DNA of 64,000 nt. Origin: Nostoc sp. UHCC 0302. Its GTDB lineage: Bacteria; Cyanobacteriota; Cyanobacteriia; Cyanobacteriales; Nostocaceae. The translations under genes were made by a program, and so were the position numbers. The notes under the pieces were generated by a model. It was given only the letters and a program-made list of their open reading frames with translations. It searched no databases and was not told the DNA's origin. The number at the start of each line of letters is the position of its first letter. The first letter of the stretch is position 1. The stretch lies in the NCBI RefSeq assembly GCF_038096175.1, contig NZ_CP151099.1:7604001-7668000 (forward strand). Direction: 5' to 3'. Of the stretch, positions 17,499 through 26,615 are shown piece after piece.

Positions 17499-18608
17499 GT
17501 GTGGGTTGCTTCTTCGACCGAACTGGCTCTAACACCAACCGCTGTTGCTCTTGGCAAATTTGATGGTGTCCATCTTGGTCATCAAAGGGTAATTCAACCA
17601 GTTTTGCAGCAAGCAAGGAGACAACAGGGAGGAGAGGGGGAGAGGGGGAGAGGGGGAGAGGGGGAGAGAGAAAATGTCTCTGTGTCCCTTTCTCCTTACG
17701 TCTCCTCCTCTTCTTCACCGCTAGGATCACCCAACGAACGTGTATACTCAACAGTTGTCACCTTTCATCCGCATCCACAGGAGTTTTTTACAGGACAACC
17801 GCGTACTTTATTAACGCCACTGGATGAAAAAGTCCAACAATTGCGATCGCTTGGGGTAGAACAACTAGTACTACTACCTTTTGATAAAGAATTATCTGCT
17901 TTGACTCCCGAAGAGTTTGTCGAAAAAATTCTCGTGCAGCAACTACGATGCCAACAAATTAGCATTGGGGAAGATTTTTGTTTTGGCGACAAGCGCAGCG
18001 GTACTGCTAAAGATTTGCAATTACTAGCCGCCAATTACAATATTCCTGTCACCATCGTTCCCTTACAAACTTATACAGGCAACTTGCCTCCAGAAAACGG
18101 TGGTGATTGCGTTGCTCCAAGTCACCTAGCACGTATTAGCACTTCACTTATCCGTCAAACTCTTGAAACCGGTGACATCGAAAACGCCAATTTACTACTA
18201 GGACGCCCTTATACCCTCATTGGTGTTGTTGTTCAAGGTCAACAACTGGGTAGAACTATTGGCTTTCCCACGGCTAACTTGCAACTACCAAAAGAAAAGT
18301 TTTTGCCCCGCCAAGGAGTTTATGCTGTCCGCGTTTTTACTCTCAACGAAACGTCAAATACTTCTCCTATCGAGAGCTTAGGCGTCATGAATATCGGCAA
18401 CCGCCCAACTGTCAATGGTACTTATTCATCTGCGGAAGTACATTTGTTCGATTGGTCTGGTGATTTATATGGCAAAAAGCTAGCTGTGCAACTAGTAAAA
18501 TTTTTGCGCCCCGAACAAAAATTTCCTTCTCTAGAAGCCCTGAAAACACAAATTCAACTTGACTGCATTGCTGCTAGAGAAGTTTTGAGTGCTGAGTGGG
18601 AACAATAG
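17499..18608 (+). CDS. ribF: bifunctional riboflavin kinase / FAD synthetase
   Basis: Makes FMN and FAD from riboflavin. The FAD synthetase half has ALGKFDGVHLGHQRVI (nucleotidyltransferase GxHxGH-type motif), VVTFHPHPQEFF and ARISTSLIRQTLETGDI; the riboflavin kinase half has GRTIGFPTANLQLP and GVMNIGNRPTVNG with EVHLFDW. From GTG at 17499 it has 369 residues; a GTG at 17469 would add ten. Between residues ~38 and ~82 lies a low-complexity insert (Gly/Glu/Arg, then Ser-rich) not expected in RibF. It is encoded by four copies of an 8-base repeat plus flanking sequence. Frame is kept and both domains look intact, so the insert probably loops out. Confidence 0.93.
   Translation: MWVASSTELALTPTAVALGKFDGVHLGHQRVIQPVLQQARRQQGGEGERGRGGEGERENVSVSLSPYVSSSSSPLGSPNERVYSTVVTFHPHPQEFFTGQPRTLLTPLDEKVQQLRSLGVEQLVLLPFDKELSALTPEEFVEKILVQQLRCQQISIGEDFCFGDKRSGTAKDLQLLAANYNIPVTIVPLQTYTGNLPPENGGDCVAPSHLARISTSLIRQTLETGDIENANLLLGRPYTLIGVVVQGQQLGRTIGFPTANLQLPKEKFLPRQGVYAVRVFTLNETSNTSPIESLGVMNIGNRPTVNGTYSSAEVHLFDWSGDLYGKKLAVQLVKFLRPEQKFPSLEALKTQIQLDCIAAREVLSAEWEQ
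17634..17665. repeat. octanucleotide tandem repeat GAGGGGGA inside ribF
   Basis: Four exact copies of GAGGGGGA within the coding region of ribF. The unit is not a multiple of three, so copies are read in successive frames, giving GEGERGRG-type residues. Confidence 0.9.
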
Positions 18609-18614
18609 ATAGGG

Positions 18615-18635
18615 CATGGGGCATGGGGTATTGAA
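18615..18635. repeat. GGGCATG tandem heptamers
   Basis: Heptamers of the type GGGCATG follow the ribF stop directly and are answered by CCCCACTCC/CCCCATTCC runs up to 18682, so the 80-base gap before the MoxR gene could form a G-rich/C-rich hairpin. Confidence 0.55.
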
Positions 18636-18689
18636 AAAATCTTTCCCACTCCCCACTCCTTATTCCCTACTCCCCATTCCCCACACTGT

Positions 18690-19598
18690 ATGAGAGAAAA
18701 AATTGACGCTTTAACGCAAAATCTGGCTCTTACAATCGTTGGCAAAACTGAAGCGATACGCTTAGTGCTAGTTGCCTTATTAGGTGGTGGTCATGCCCTC
18801 TTAGAAGATGTCCCTGGCGTTGGCAAAACCCTGCTTGCTAAATCCCTAGCTCGTTCTTTGGATGGCAAGTTTCAAAGATTACAATGCACCCCTGATTTAT
18901 TACCAACTGATATCACTGGCACTAATATTTGGAACCCAAAAAGCGGCGAATTTAGTTTTCTTCCTGGGCCAATATTTACCAATGTGCTGCTAGCAGACGA
19001 AATTAACCGTGCTACACCCCGCACTCAGTCAGCTTTGCTAGAAGTTATGGAAGAACATCAGGTAACAGTCGATGGTGTGTCTCGTCCAGTTCCTCAGCCT
19101 TTCTTTGTGATTGCTACTCAAAATCCCATCGAGTATCAAGGTACTTTTCCCCTACCAGAAGCACAAATGGATCGCTTCATGTTGTCGTTGAGTTTAGGTT
19201 ATCCTTCCGAGGCAGAAGAACTCCAGATGCTGCAAAGCCTCCAAAATGCTGTTAAAGTGGCTGATTTACAGCCTTGTATTACCTTGGCACAAGTGCAAGA
19301 ATTGCGATACCTCTGCTCTCAAGTAAGAGTGGAAACTTCCTTGCAACAGTACATCCTTGAATTAGTGCGAGCGACACGACAGGATGAAGAAATCGCTCTT
19401 GGGGTCAGTCCACGCGGCACAGTATCATTGCAACGGGCTACCCAAGCACTAGCTTTTCTCTTAGGACGTGATTATGCAATTCCTGATGATGTGAAATTTC
19501 TTGCTCCTCACGTTCTTTGCCACAGACTTATTCCAAGGGGAGGGCGCAGTGCTAGAAGTGTTGTTGAGCGATTATTGCGATCGCTTCCCATTCCTTAA
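18690..19598 (+). CDS. MoxR family AAA+ ATPase
   Basis: 302 residues. MoxR-type AAA+ chaperones are thought to activate or assemble substrate proteins, often with VWA-domain partners. Walker A is EDVPGVGKTLLAKSLA, Walker B LADEINRATPRTQSALLEVM, then VIATQNPIEYQGTFPLPEAQ with sensor 1 and MDRFMLSL, the family's arginine-finger region; the C-terminal lid carries GVSPRGTVSLQRATQALA (sensor 2). No VWA or DUF58 gene follows, so the usual partner is not adjacent. The gene begins 81 bases after ribF, across a repeat region. Confidence 0.93.
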   Translation: MREKIDALTQNLALTIVGKTEAIRLVLVALLGGGHALLEDVPGVGKTLLAKSLARSLDGKFQRLQCTPDLLPTDITGTNIWNPKSGEFSFLPGPIFTNVLLADEINRATPRTQSALLEVMEEHQVTVDGVSRPVPQPFFVIATQNPIEYQGTFPLPEAQMDRFMLSLSLGYPSEAEELQMLQSLQNAVKVADLQPCITLAQVQELRYLCSQVRVETSLQQYILELVRATRQDEEIALGVSPRGTVSLQRATQALAFLLGRDYAIPDDVKFLAPHVLCHRLIPRGGRSARSVVERLLRSLPIP

Positions 19599-19684
19599 GT
19601 TAAAGCTTGATATCATCCGAATTTTCCTTGTCCTGCTTGGATTCGAGCGTGTTAGGATCTGCAACAAACAGAGGTGGGTAGATC

Positions 19685-19942
19685 ATGAAAGCGATCGAAG
19701 TTACTGGCAGGATTGACTCTCAAGGAAACTTAGTTCTAGATGAGCCGATTCAGGGTACGACTTATCCGCATCGAGTCAGGGTGATTGTGTTGGTTCCAGA
19801 ACAGGCAGAAGCAGAAGAGGATGACCCTGATGATACACCTGTTGAGGAGATTAAAGCCAGCTTGAGGAGAGCTTTGCACCAAGCAAAAACAGGTCAAACT
19901 AGACCAATTAGTGAGCTATGGGACAGGATTGATGCAGAGTGA
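19685..19942 (+). CDS. probable antitoxin of a type II toxin-antitoxin pair
   Basis: 85 residues: a short N-terminal beta-rich segment (IEVTGRIDSQGNLVLDEPI) that resembles the DNA-binding part of small cyanobacterial antitoxins, an acidic middle (EEDDPDDTPVEE) and a helical C-terminus ending ISELWDRIDAE, likely the toxin-binding tail. The stop codon overlaps the start of the following RelE/ParE-like gene by 11 bases, typical of translational coupling in TA operons. A GAGGTG ribosome binding site lies upstream of ATG. The antitoxin call rests mainly on size, charge and this coupling. Confidence 0.7.
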   Translation: MKAIEVTGRIDSQGNLVLDEPIQGTTYPHRVRVIVLVPEQAEAEEDDPDDTPVEEIKASLRRALHQAKTGQTRPISELWDRIDAE

Positions 19943-20294
19943 TAATACCGTTTCAATTCGATTCTCCTATGAGTTTGAGGAGGAAGTTTACCGACTCTCA
20001 AAGAGATTTCGCAATATTCGCTCTGATATTCAACCAATTATTGAGCAATTACAACAAGGAAATGTCATAGGAGATAGAATTGCTGGCATTAGTGAGGAGT
20101 ATGTTGTTTATAAACTGAGGGTTCGCAACAGTAATATCCAAAAAGGTAAGAGTGCTGGATATCGATTAATTTATTTACTTGAGTTGCCTACAAGTATTTT
20201 GCTACTGACAATTTATTCCAAGTCTGACAGAGAAGATATTGGTGTAAATGAAATCCGCAATATCGTGGCTGATTTTTATGGCGAAGAAGGTTAA
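19932..20294 (+). CDS. RelE/ParE-like toxin
   Basis: 120 residues from ATG at 19932. IRFSYEFEEEVYRLSKRFRN is the amphipathic first helix of RelE/ParE toxins, and YVVYKLRVRNSNIQKGKSAG with YRLIYLLELPTSILLLTIYSK matches the beta-sheet core with the basic K/R residues used for mRNA binding or cleavage. The C-terminal VNEIRNIVADF is a short helix. An ATG at 19911 exists but would overlap the antitoxin further. Role: probably ribosome-dependent or free mRNA interferase, neutralised by the preceding gene's product. Confidence 0.75.
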   Translation: MQSDNTVSIRFSYEFEEEVYRLSKRFRNIRSDIQPIIEQLQQGNVIGDRIAGISEEYVVYKLRVRNSNIQKGKSAGYRLIYLLELPTSILLLTIYSKSDREDIGVNEIRNIVADFYGEEG

Positions 20295-20411
20295 AACTGC
20301 TAGTAAACTATATCTTTTAAAATACTTATACTGATTCCGCAACATCGCAAATGCTGCATAAGTCTTATTATTAGCACAAGCGCCACATCTAAGTATTTGG
20401 GAATGTGAGGA

Positions 20412-20993
20412 ATGTTAAATACTATTAAACGTAAATTCCGCGATCGCGAAAAGCTTCCACCTTATCGCCAAGCGCTACGGCGAAGCAGCAAAAGCCAATC
20501 ATTCGGTTTAATTATAATAATTTTAGCTTGGAGTCTAGCTATGGGCTGTCTTCTCTCCTCAGCAACTAACGCCCAAAGTCCTACTCTCACTCCCGAAGTT
20601 AGCACGGTTGACGTAGTACCTGCACAGTTCCAGTTGGGGCAAGAACTGTATGTAGAAAACTGCTCCACTTGTCACATTGCCTTACCACCAGCTGTTTTAC
20701 CCACCCAAACTTGGAAAAATCTCCTAGAAGACCCGCAACACTACGGCGTACAACTCAAGCCTTTAGTAGATCCGCCCCGTATTTTGGTATGGAAATATCT
20801 TTCGACTTTCTCGCGTACACAATTACAAGAGGAAGAAACGCCCTATCGCCTCAAAGATTCACGTTATTTTAAAGCTTTGCATCCAGGAGTGAATCTACCA
20901 CGTCCTGTTCAGATTGGTAGCTGTGTCAGTTGTCATCCTAGCGCAAGCGATTATAATTTCCGCCGCCTTAGCCCAGAAGCAGAGAGAGAATAA
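20412..20993 (+). CDS. dihaem cytochrome c family protein
   Basis: 193 residues. A basic N-terminus (about 30 residues) is followed by the hydrophobic stretch FGLIIIILAWSLAMGCLL, a signal peptide or anchor, so the protein is extracytoplasmic (lumen or periplasm). Two CxxCH haem-binding motifs, CSTCH near residue 88 and CVSCH near residue 175, define a two-haem protein of the DHC (dihaem cytochrome c) family. GQELYVENCSTCH and IGSCVSCHPSA are typical. Electron donor and acceptor unknown. Monocistronic. Confidence 0.85.
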   Translation: MLNTIKRKFRDREKLPPYRQALRRSSKSQSFGLIIIILAWSLAMGCLLSSATNAQSPTLTPEVSTVDVVPAQFQLGQELYVENCSTCHIALPPAVLPTQTWKNLLEDPQHYGVQLKPLVDPPRILVWKYLSTFSRTQLQEEETPYRLKDSRYFKALHPGVNLPRPVQIGSCVSCHPSASDYNFRRLSPEAERE

Positions 20994-21345
20994 GAGTAAA
21001 GAGAGAATAGGGGAGGGGGGACAAGGGGCAGAAGAGTGGTTATGTGCATTTACTTCCCCACTCCCCCCCTCTCCCCCTCCCCCCTTCTCTGTTGCGGCGA
21101 TCGCTACTTCAGCATGGGTGGGCTTCTCTGCGCCCAGCTGAAGGCAAAATGATACTATGAAGAGAGTCTAAATATAAGATATAAGTAAAAACCAATTGTT
21201 TAGCAAACTAATTCATTGGTTTCAGTCTGATTTTTGAGTAAATTTTCATTTCACACCCATCCACAACCAAGATGGTTGGGTTAAGTGTTTATAATCAATG
21301 CCACGCCTTTATCCCTATCCCTTTGATTCAGTTCCATAACCTGCC
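20994..21345. other. intergenic region upstream of secA with G-rich/C-rich repeats
   Basis: A G-rich tract (21008-21028) and a C-rich tract (21057-21085) face each other and could pair over ~75 bases; they resemble the G-rich repeat inside ribF. The rest is AT-rich and should hold the secA promoter. Confidence 0.5.
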
Positions 21346-24141
21346 ATGCTAAAATTATTGTTGGGCGATCCCAACGCTCGTAAGCTTAAAAAATACCAAC
21401 CTGACGTTACTGAAATTAACCTTTTAGAGGAAGAAACTAAAGCTCTTTCCGATGAGGAGTTAAAAGGTAAAACCGCAGAATTTAAACAACGACTTGCTAA
21501 AGGTGAAACTCTGGATAATCTTTTGCCAGAAGCCTTTGCTGTTGTCCGGGAAGCAGGACGGCGAGTCTTAGGCTTGCGGCACTTTGATGTTCAACTCTTA
21601 GGCGGTATCATTTTGCACTCTGGGCAAATTGCCGAAATGAAAACCGGTGAGGGTAAAACTCTGGTTGCCACCTTGCCAAGTTATTTGAATGCCCTCACTG
21701 GGAAAGGTGTACACGTCGTTACCGTGAACGATTATCTAGCTCGTCGGGACGCGGAATGGATGGGACAGGTGCATCGGTTCCTAGGGTTGAGTGTGGGGTT
21801 AATCCAGGCAAGCATGACTCCCAGTGAACGCCAGAGAAACTATGAGTGTGACATTACCTATGTTACCAATAGTGAGGTAGGCTTTGACTACCTGCGGGAT
21901 AACATGGCAACATCAATGGCAGATGTAGTGCAACGCCCGTTTAATTACTGTGTAATTGATGAAGTAGATTCAATTTTAATTGATGAAGCGCGGACACCCC
22001 TGATTATTTCAGGGCAGGTGGAAAGACCTACAGAAAAATACCTACAAGCTTCTGAAATAGCATCGGCTCTTAAGAAAGATGAGTATTATGAGGTTGATGA
22101 AAAAGCTCGTAACGTGCTATTGACCGATGAAGGTTTTGCAGAAGCCGAGAATCTTTTGGGAGTAACAGATTTATTTGACCCCGAAGACCCTTGGGCGCAC
22201 TTCGTTTTCAATGCGATTAAAGCTAAAGAACTTTTCCTCAAGGATGTAAACTATATCGTCCGTAATGGGGAAGTAGTAATCGTAGACGAATTTACCGGAC
22301 GGGTGCTACCTGGACGGCGCTGGAGTGATGGACTGCACCAAGCGATTGAAGCCAAAGAACACGTAGAAATTCAGCCAGAAACTCAAACTTTGGCGACGAT
22401 CACCTATCAAAACCTGTTCTTGCTGTATCCCAAATTGGGTGGAATGACTGGAACAGCCAAGACAGAAGAACCAGAATTTGAAAAAATTTACAAACTGGAA
22501 GTAGCGGTAATTCCTACTAACCGCGATCGCCGACGTGAAGACTTATCTGATATGGTCTTTAAAACGGAAGCAGGAAAGTGGGGAGCGATCGCCAGAGAAT
22601 GTGCTGAAATGCACCAACTCGGTAGACCTGTATTAGTAGGAACCACCAGTGTTGAAAAATCCGAACTTCTCAGCAGACTACTCAAGCAACTAGAAATTCC
22701 TCACGAATTACTCAACGCTAGGCCAGAAAACGTTGAACGTGAAGCGGAAATCGTAGCTCAAGCAGGGCGAAAAGGTGCTGTTACCATTGCTACTAACATG
22801 GCTGGTAGAGGTACAGACATTATTTTGGGTGGTAACTCCGAATACATGGCACGTCTAAAGCTGCGGGAATACTTTATGCCGCGGATTGTCATGCCAGAAG
22901 ATGAAGATGTATTTGGCGTGCAAAGACCTGCTGGTTTACCAGCAGCAGGACACGGTGGTGGTCAAGGTTTTGTCCCAGGTAAAAAAGTCAAAACTTGGCG
23001 GGCTTCACCAGAAATTTTCCCCACCCAGTTGACAAAAGAAACAGAACAATTGCTTAAAGAAGCAGTAGAAATTGCTGTACGTGAGTATGGCGAACGCAGT
23101 TTACCGGAATTGGAAGCAGAAGAAAAGGTCGCTGTAGCCGCAGAAAAAGCTCCGATTGATGATCCTGTGATCCAGAAATTACGGGAAGCTTACAACCGCG
23201 TTAAGCAAGAATACGAACAATTCACTACCCGCGAACACAATGAAGTAGTGGAAATTGGCGGCTTGCACGTAATTGGTACAGAACGCCACGAATCGCGACG
23301 CATTGATAACCAATTGCGTGGACGTGCAGGAAGACAAGGCGACCCAGGAACAACGAGATTCTTCCTGAGTTTAGAGGATAACTTGCTACGAATATTTGGG
23401 GGCGATCGCGTTGCTGGGTTAATGAATGCCTTCCAAGTTGAGGAAGATATGCCCATCGAATCCGGGATGCTCACCCGCAGTTTAGAAGGCGCACAGAAAA
23501 AAGTTGAAACCTATTACTACGACATTCGTAAGCAGGTGTTTGAGTACGACGAGGTAATGAACAACCAACGTCGCGCTATCTACGCCGAACGCCGTCGGGT
23601 ACTGGAAGGTCAAGACCTGAAAGAACAAGTAATCAAGTACGCTGAAAAAACGATGGATGACATCGTTGACTATTACATCAACATAGACTTGCCCTCAGAA
23701 GAGTGGGAGTTAGAAAAGTTGGTTGAGAAAGTCAAAGAATTTGTCTATCTGCTAGCAGACTTGCAGCCAAATCAATTAGAGGATATGTCTGTTACAGAGA
23801 TCAAAGCCTTCCTCCACGAACAAGTGCGAATTGCTTACGACCTTAAAGAAGCACAAATTGACCAAGTTCAACCTGGATTGATGCGCCAAGCTGAACGCTT
23901 CTTTATCTTGCAACGGATTGACACTCTGTGGCGGGAACACCTACAACAAATGGATGCCTTACGTGAATCTGTAGGATTGCGTGGTTACGGTCAAAAAGAC
24001 CCGCTGATTGAATACAAGAGCGAGGGTTACGAACTCTTCTTGGATATGATGGTTAACATCCGCCGAGATGTGGTCTACTCATTGTTCATGTTCCAGCCTC
24101 AACCGCAGCCAGTAGTTCAAGCATCATCTGAGGTAGTATAG
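21346..24141 (+). CDS. secA: preprotein translocase ATPase SecA
   Basis: Motor of the Sec translocase, driving unfolded preproteins through SecYEG in plasma and thylakoid membranes. 931 residues. [19 protein letters not shown] is Walker A of NBD1, [18 protein letters not shown] Walker [19 protein letters not shown] the NBD2 motif, and [20 protein letters not shown] the arginine-finger region. The helical scaffold and wing domains follow. The C-terminus ends [15 protein letters not shown] without the CxCxSGxxxxHC zinc motif, as in other cyanobacterial SecA. ATG at 21346 gives the conserved [13 protein letters not shown] start. Single-gene unit. Confidence 0.98.
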   Translation: MLKLLLGDPNARKLKKYQPDVTEINLLEEETKALSDEELKGKTAEFKQRLAKGETLDNLLPEAFAVVREAGRRVLGLRHFDVQLLGGIILHSGQIAEMKTGEGKTLVATLPSYLNALTGKGVHVVTVNDYLARRDAEWMGQVHRFLGLSVGLIQASMTPSERQRNYECDITYVTNSEVGFDYLRDNMATSMADVVQRPFNYCVIDEVDSILIDEARTPLIISGQVERPTEKYLQASEIASALKKDEYYEVDEKARNVLLTDEGFAEAENLLGVTDLFDPEDPWAHFVFNAIKAKELFLKDVNYIVRNGEVVIVDEFTGRVLPGRRWSDGLHQAIEAKEHVEIQPETQTLATITYQNLFLLYPKLGGMTGTAKTEEPEFEKIYKLEVAVIPTNRDRRREDLSDMVFKTEAGKWGAIARECAEMHQLGRPVLVGTTSVEKSELLSRLLKQLEIPHELLNARPENVEREAEIVAQAGRKGAVTIATNMAGRGTDIILGGNSEYMARLKLREYFMPRIVMPEDEDVFGVQRPAGLPAAGHGGGQGFVPGKKVKTWRASPEIFPTQLTKETEQLLKEAVEIAVREYGERSLPELEAEEKVAVAAEKAPIDDPVIQKLREAYNRVKQEYEQFTTREHNEVVEIGGLHVIGTERHESRRIDNQLRGRAGRQGDPGTTRFFLSLEDNLLRIFGGDRVAGLMNAFQVEEDMPIESGMLTRSLEGAQKKVETYYYDIRKQVFEYDEVMNNQRRAIYAERRRVLEGQDLKEQVIKYAEKTMDDIVDYYINIDLPSEEWELEKLVEKVKEFVYLLADLQPNQLEDMSVTEIKAFLHEQVRIAYDLKEAQIDQVQPGLMRQAERFFILQRIDTLWREHLQQMDALRESVGLRGYGQKDPLIEYKSEGYELFLDMMVNIRRDVVYSLFMFQPQPQPVVQASSEVV

Positions 24142-24187
24142 CAATCCTAAATGAGTTGTAAGAAAATTCACCCCCAGCTAACGCTGT

Positions 24188-24207
24188 CCCCTCCTTGGCA
24201 AGGAGGG
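24188..24207. repeat. short perfect hairpin repeat
   Basis: CCCTCCTT and AAGGAGGG pair around GGC. Sequence of this kind (CTCCTTGGCAAGGAGGG) is a recurring dispersed hairpin in cyanobacterial intergenic DNA; no T-run, so not an obvious terminator. Confidence 0.5.
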
Positions 24208-24300
24208 ACTACAGGAGGATTACAACAACCTCAAATTTTCACGAATGATTTAGAACTGCTATATAGCCTTAGTTGTTAGATAAACATAGTTAGAAATTTA

Positions 24301-24341
24301 AATGGGTAAAGGTTGTTTATAAAAAACTTTTACCCATTTTT
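24301..24341. terminator. intrinsic terminator of secA
   Basis: AATGGGTAAAGGTT (24301-24314) pairs with AACTTTTACCCATT (24325-24338) with a single G-T pair, followed by TTT. It lies between secA and the convergent carbonic anhydrase gene, and A/T runs on both sides could let it act in both directions. Confidence 0.75.
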
Positions 24342-24609
24342 AGCTATCTATCGGTGTAGAGATTGATAAGTTTGCCAGCTAATATTATGAAGTAAAGCCC
24401 GATCAAGATTCTGAATTAATGATGCCGTCATTGGTAAAAGTGGGTGGCAAGAAAACAATGTCCTTGTATTGACTTTAGTGCTTTAACACTTTACCGGACG
24501 GCTAACTTTGGTTCGATGATATTTTAGAGGTTTCAACTACCAACGTTTTAATTTGGAAGCAGTCAGTTATCGTATTTTTGTTAAAAAATGTGCTGTCACT
24601 TTTGCTGAC

Positions 24610-25314
24610 TTAAGAGATAATAGTCACACTCCCGGTATCCAAGTCGTAACGACCTCCGACAATTTTTAATTTACCGGACTTTAACCGCTCACTTAAGAGG
24701 CGCGATCGCTTCAATCGTGTAATTTGATATTGCACATTAGCAACCACAGCATTTTCAACTGCGTCCCCTGGCTGAAGTTTGGCACTTTTGACAACAGGCT
24801 TAATTGCCTCGACAAAGCTACCAATATCACCGAGTAGGGCTTCATTTTTCACAGCGGCGGTGACGGCTCCGCATCGCTCATGACCCAGCACCATCAGCAG
24901 CGGCGTACCTAATAGAGCAACTGCATATTCGATACTGCCTAGCGATTCAGGTGTGGCAATATTTCCGGCGAGACGAACATCAAAAATGTCTCCGATACCC
25001 TGATCAAAAATAATTTCTGCGGGTACTCTTGAATCTGCACAACTGAGAATAGTTGCAAATGGATGTTGAGCTTGAGCAACTTCCTGCAACCGACCCGCAG
25101 ATTGATCTGGGTATTGGGGTTGATGCTGAATAAACCGCTGATTTCCGTCTATCAACTTTTGCAATGCAGTGTCGGGACTAAGAGTTTGAGGAGGCAATTG
25201 GGCGGCTTTAACCTGTTTAACTCGCCAGAAAAAATCGCTGGCAGTTAACATCATTCCAAATGCTCCCGTGACCCCTAACTTTAAAAAGTCACGACGTTCC
25301 ATGAAATGCTTCAT
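24610..25314 (-). CDS. exported beta-class carbonic anhydrase
   Basis: Interconverts CO2 and bicarbonate with a zinc active site. From ATG at 25314 it has 234 residues; ATG at 25302 (MERRDFLK) is equally possible. The N-terminus contains ERRDFLKLG followed by a hydrophobic stretch, a Tat-type signal, so the enzyme should act outside the plasma membrane. Zinc ligands: CADSR (Cys and catalytic Asp-Arg pair) and GHERCGAV (His, Cys). AGNIATPESLGSIEYAV is also typical of beta-CA. It is the last gene of an operon with an SbtA-like bicarbonate transporter and a PII-like protein; together they suggest periplasmic CO2/bicarbonate equilibration coupled to uptake. Confidence 0.9.
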   Translation of the reverse strand: MKHFMERRDFLKLGVTGAFGMMLTASDFFWRVKQVKAAQLPPQTLSPDTALQKLIDGNQRFIQHQPQYPDQSAGRLQEVAQAQHPFATILSCADSRVPAEIIFDQGIGDIFDVRLAGNIATPESLGSIEYAVALLGTPLLMVLGHERCGAVTAAVKNEALLGDIGSFVEAIKPVVKSAKLQPGDAVENAVVANVQYQITRLKRSRLLSERLKSGKLKIVGGRYDLDTGSVTIIS

Positions 25315-25330
25315 AAAAATTATGATTCTT

Positions 25331-25642
25331 TTATAAGGACGCAACACATTTCATTGAGCGAATTTCCATTACATCCGAGATGTAACAAGTACCTCCAAAC
25401 TTGTTAAGCAGCGGTCTGATATTTTCTACAACAGGCTTGAGTTGTTCTGGCATACAAAACGCGATGATGTAGACATTATCAAGCATTGTCATGTCTAAAT
25501 CTTCCGCTGTTCCTCGTAATCCTTTACCAGCTACATTTCGGATTACAGCATGACCATGTACACCAGACTTGTCTAAACTATCTAATATTTTGCTAAGTTC
25601 AAACGAGTTGGCGATAATTTCTATCTTTTTAACTAAGTGCAT
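25331..25642 (-). CDS. PII-like protein, SbtB-type regulator of the adjacent transporter
   Basis: 103 residues with a ferredoxin-like PII fold: KKIEIIANSFELSKILDSLD (beta1-alpha1), GVHGHAVIRNVAGKGLRG (T-loop entry) and EQLKPVVENIRPLLNKFGGTCYISDV (alpha2-beta4). PII-like SbtB proteins bind adenine nucleotides including cAMP and inhibit SbtA. Here the C-terminus ends MEIRSMKCVASL and lacks the CGPxGC redox loop of Synechocystis SbtB, so this is another subgroup. It starts four bases after the transporter stop, and its ribosome binding site (GGAGA) lies in the transporter's last codons, pointing to tight coupling. Confidence 0.85.
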   Translation of the reverse strand: MHLVKKIEIIANSFELSKILDSLDKSGVHGHAVIRNVAGKGLRGTAEDLDMTMLDNVYIIAFCMPEQLKPVVENIRPLLNKFGGTCYISDVMEIRSMKCVASL

Positions 25643-25646
25643 ATTA

Positions 25647-26615
25647 TTATCTCCAAAACAGGTTTATTCCGTAGAAATATAACGGAATTCCCACAATAAT
25701 ATTGAATGGGAATGTCACTGCCAGGGCTGTAGAAACGTACAGACTAGGATTTGCTTCCGGAACAGTCATTCGCATAGCAGCGGGGACAGCGATGTAAGAA
25801 GCGCTAGCACACAGTACAGCGAACAAAAGCGAATCACCTGGCGGCATACCGATGAATTTGGCAATCACCAAGCCAATGACTGCATTAACTATTGGAATTA
25901 GTATGGCAAATAAGATGAGAAAAACTCCGGTTTTTTGCAAGTCTTTAATTCTTCTAGCAGCTACCAGTCCCATATCCATTAGAAAGAAACTGAGAACGCC
26001 ATAAAACATCCCTTGAGTGAAGGGTTCTAAAGTTTTCCCACCGCGTTCTCCTGTCAAGAAACCAATTATCAGGCTACCAACCAGAAGAAAGACTGAACTA
26101 TTGAGAAATGCCTCTCGCAAAACTTCTGGCCAAGAAAAGTCTCGCTTTTGATCAACGGAGAATAAATTTACTAAGATGAGACCAACAATGATGGCAGGAG
26201 ATTCCATAAGGGCAAGAGCTGCCACCATGTAGCCATCAAAAGTAATGCCAAGCTCGCTGAGAAAGGCGCTAGCGGTGATGAAGGTGACAGCACTGATAGA
26301 ACCATAAGTTGCGGCGATCGCCGCAGCATCGTAAATATCTAGCTTCAGCTTCAGGATAAAAAACGTGTAAACGGGGACAAAACAAGCCATCAACATGGCT
26401 GCCATAAGCGTCAGAACTACTTCCTGAGTGATTCCGCTTTTAATCAGTTCTACTCCTCCTTTAAAACCAATCGACAACAGCAGATAAAGCGAAAGGAGTT
26501 TAGGCACTGGTGGAGGAATTTCTAGATCAGACTTGACAAAAACGGCAGTCATACCCAGAAAGAAAAATAGAATTGGCGGATTCAGGATGTTGGATACTAT
26601 CAAGCTGACATCCAT
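25647..26615 (-). CDS. SbtA-family sodium-dependent bicarbonate transporter
   Basis: 322 residues with about ten hydrophobic segments in two inverted halves, the SbtA (DUF897) layout. Segments such as LLSLYLLLSIGFKGGVELI, IAATYGSISAVTFITASAFL and CASASYIAVPAAMRMTVPEA hold the Ser/Thr/Gly-rich substrate-site stretches. It is shorter than Synechocystis SbtA (~374 residues), because the cytoplasmic loop between halves is reduced. ATG at 26615 is preferred over TTG at 26621, because AGGAGGG lies 8 bases upstream of it. First gene of the operon with the PII-like protein and carbonic anhydrase; probably induced under low inorganic carbon. A palindrome 69 bases upstream may be an operator. Confidence 0.9.
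   Translation of the reverse strand: MDVSLIVSNILNPPILFFFLGMTAVFVKSDLEIPPPVPKLLSLYLLLSIGFKGGVELIKSGITQEVVLTLMAAMLMACFVPVYTFFILKLKLDIYDAAAIAATYGSISAVTFITASAFLSELGITFDGYMVAALALMESPAIIVGLILVNLFSVDQKRDFSWPEVLREAFLNSSVFLLVGSLIIGFLTGERGGKTLEPFTQGMFYGVLSFFLMDMGLVAARRIKDLQKTGVFLILFAILIPIVNAVIGLVIAKFIGMPPGDSLLFAVLCASASYIAVPAAMRMTVPEANPSLYVSTALAVTFPFNIIVGIPLYFYGINLFWR

Larger units (their letters stand above)
24142..24609. other. convergent gap between secA and carbonic anhydrase gene
   Basis: 468 bases with the two hairpins listed separately; the rest (24345-24609) is AT-rich and shows no gene. Confidence 0.45.
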
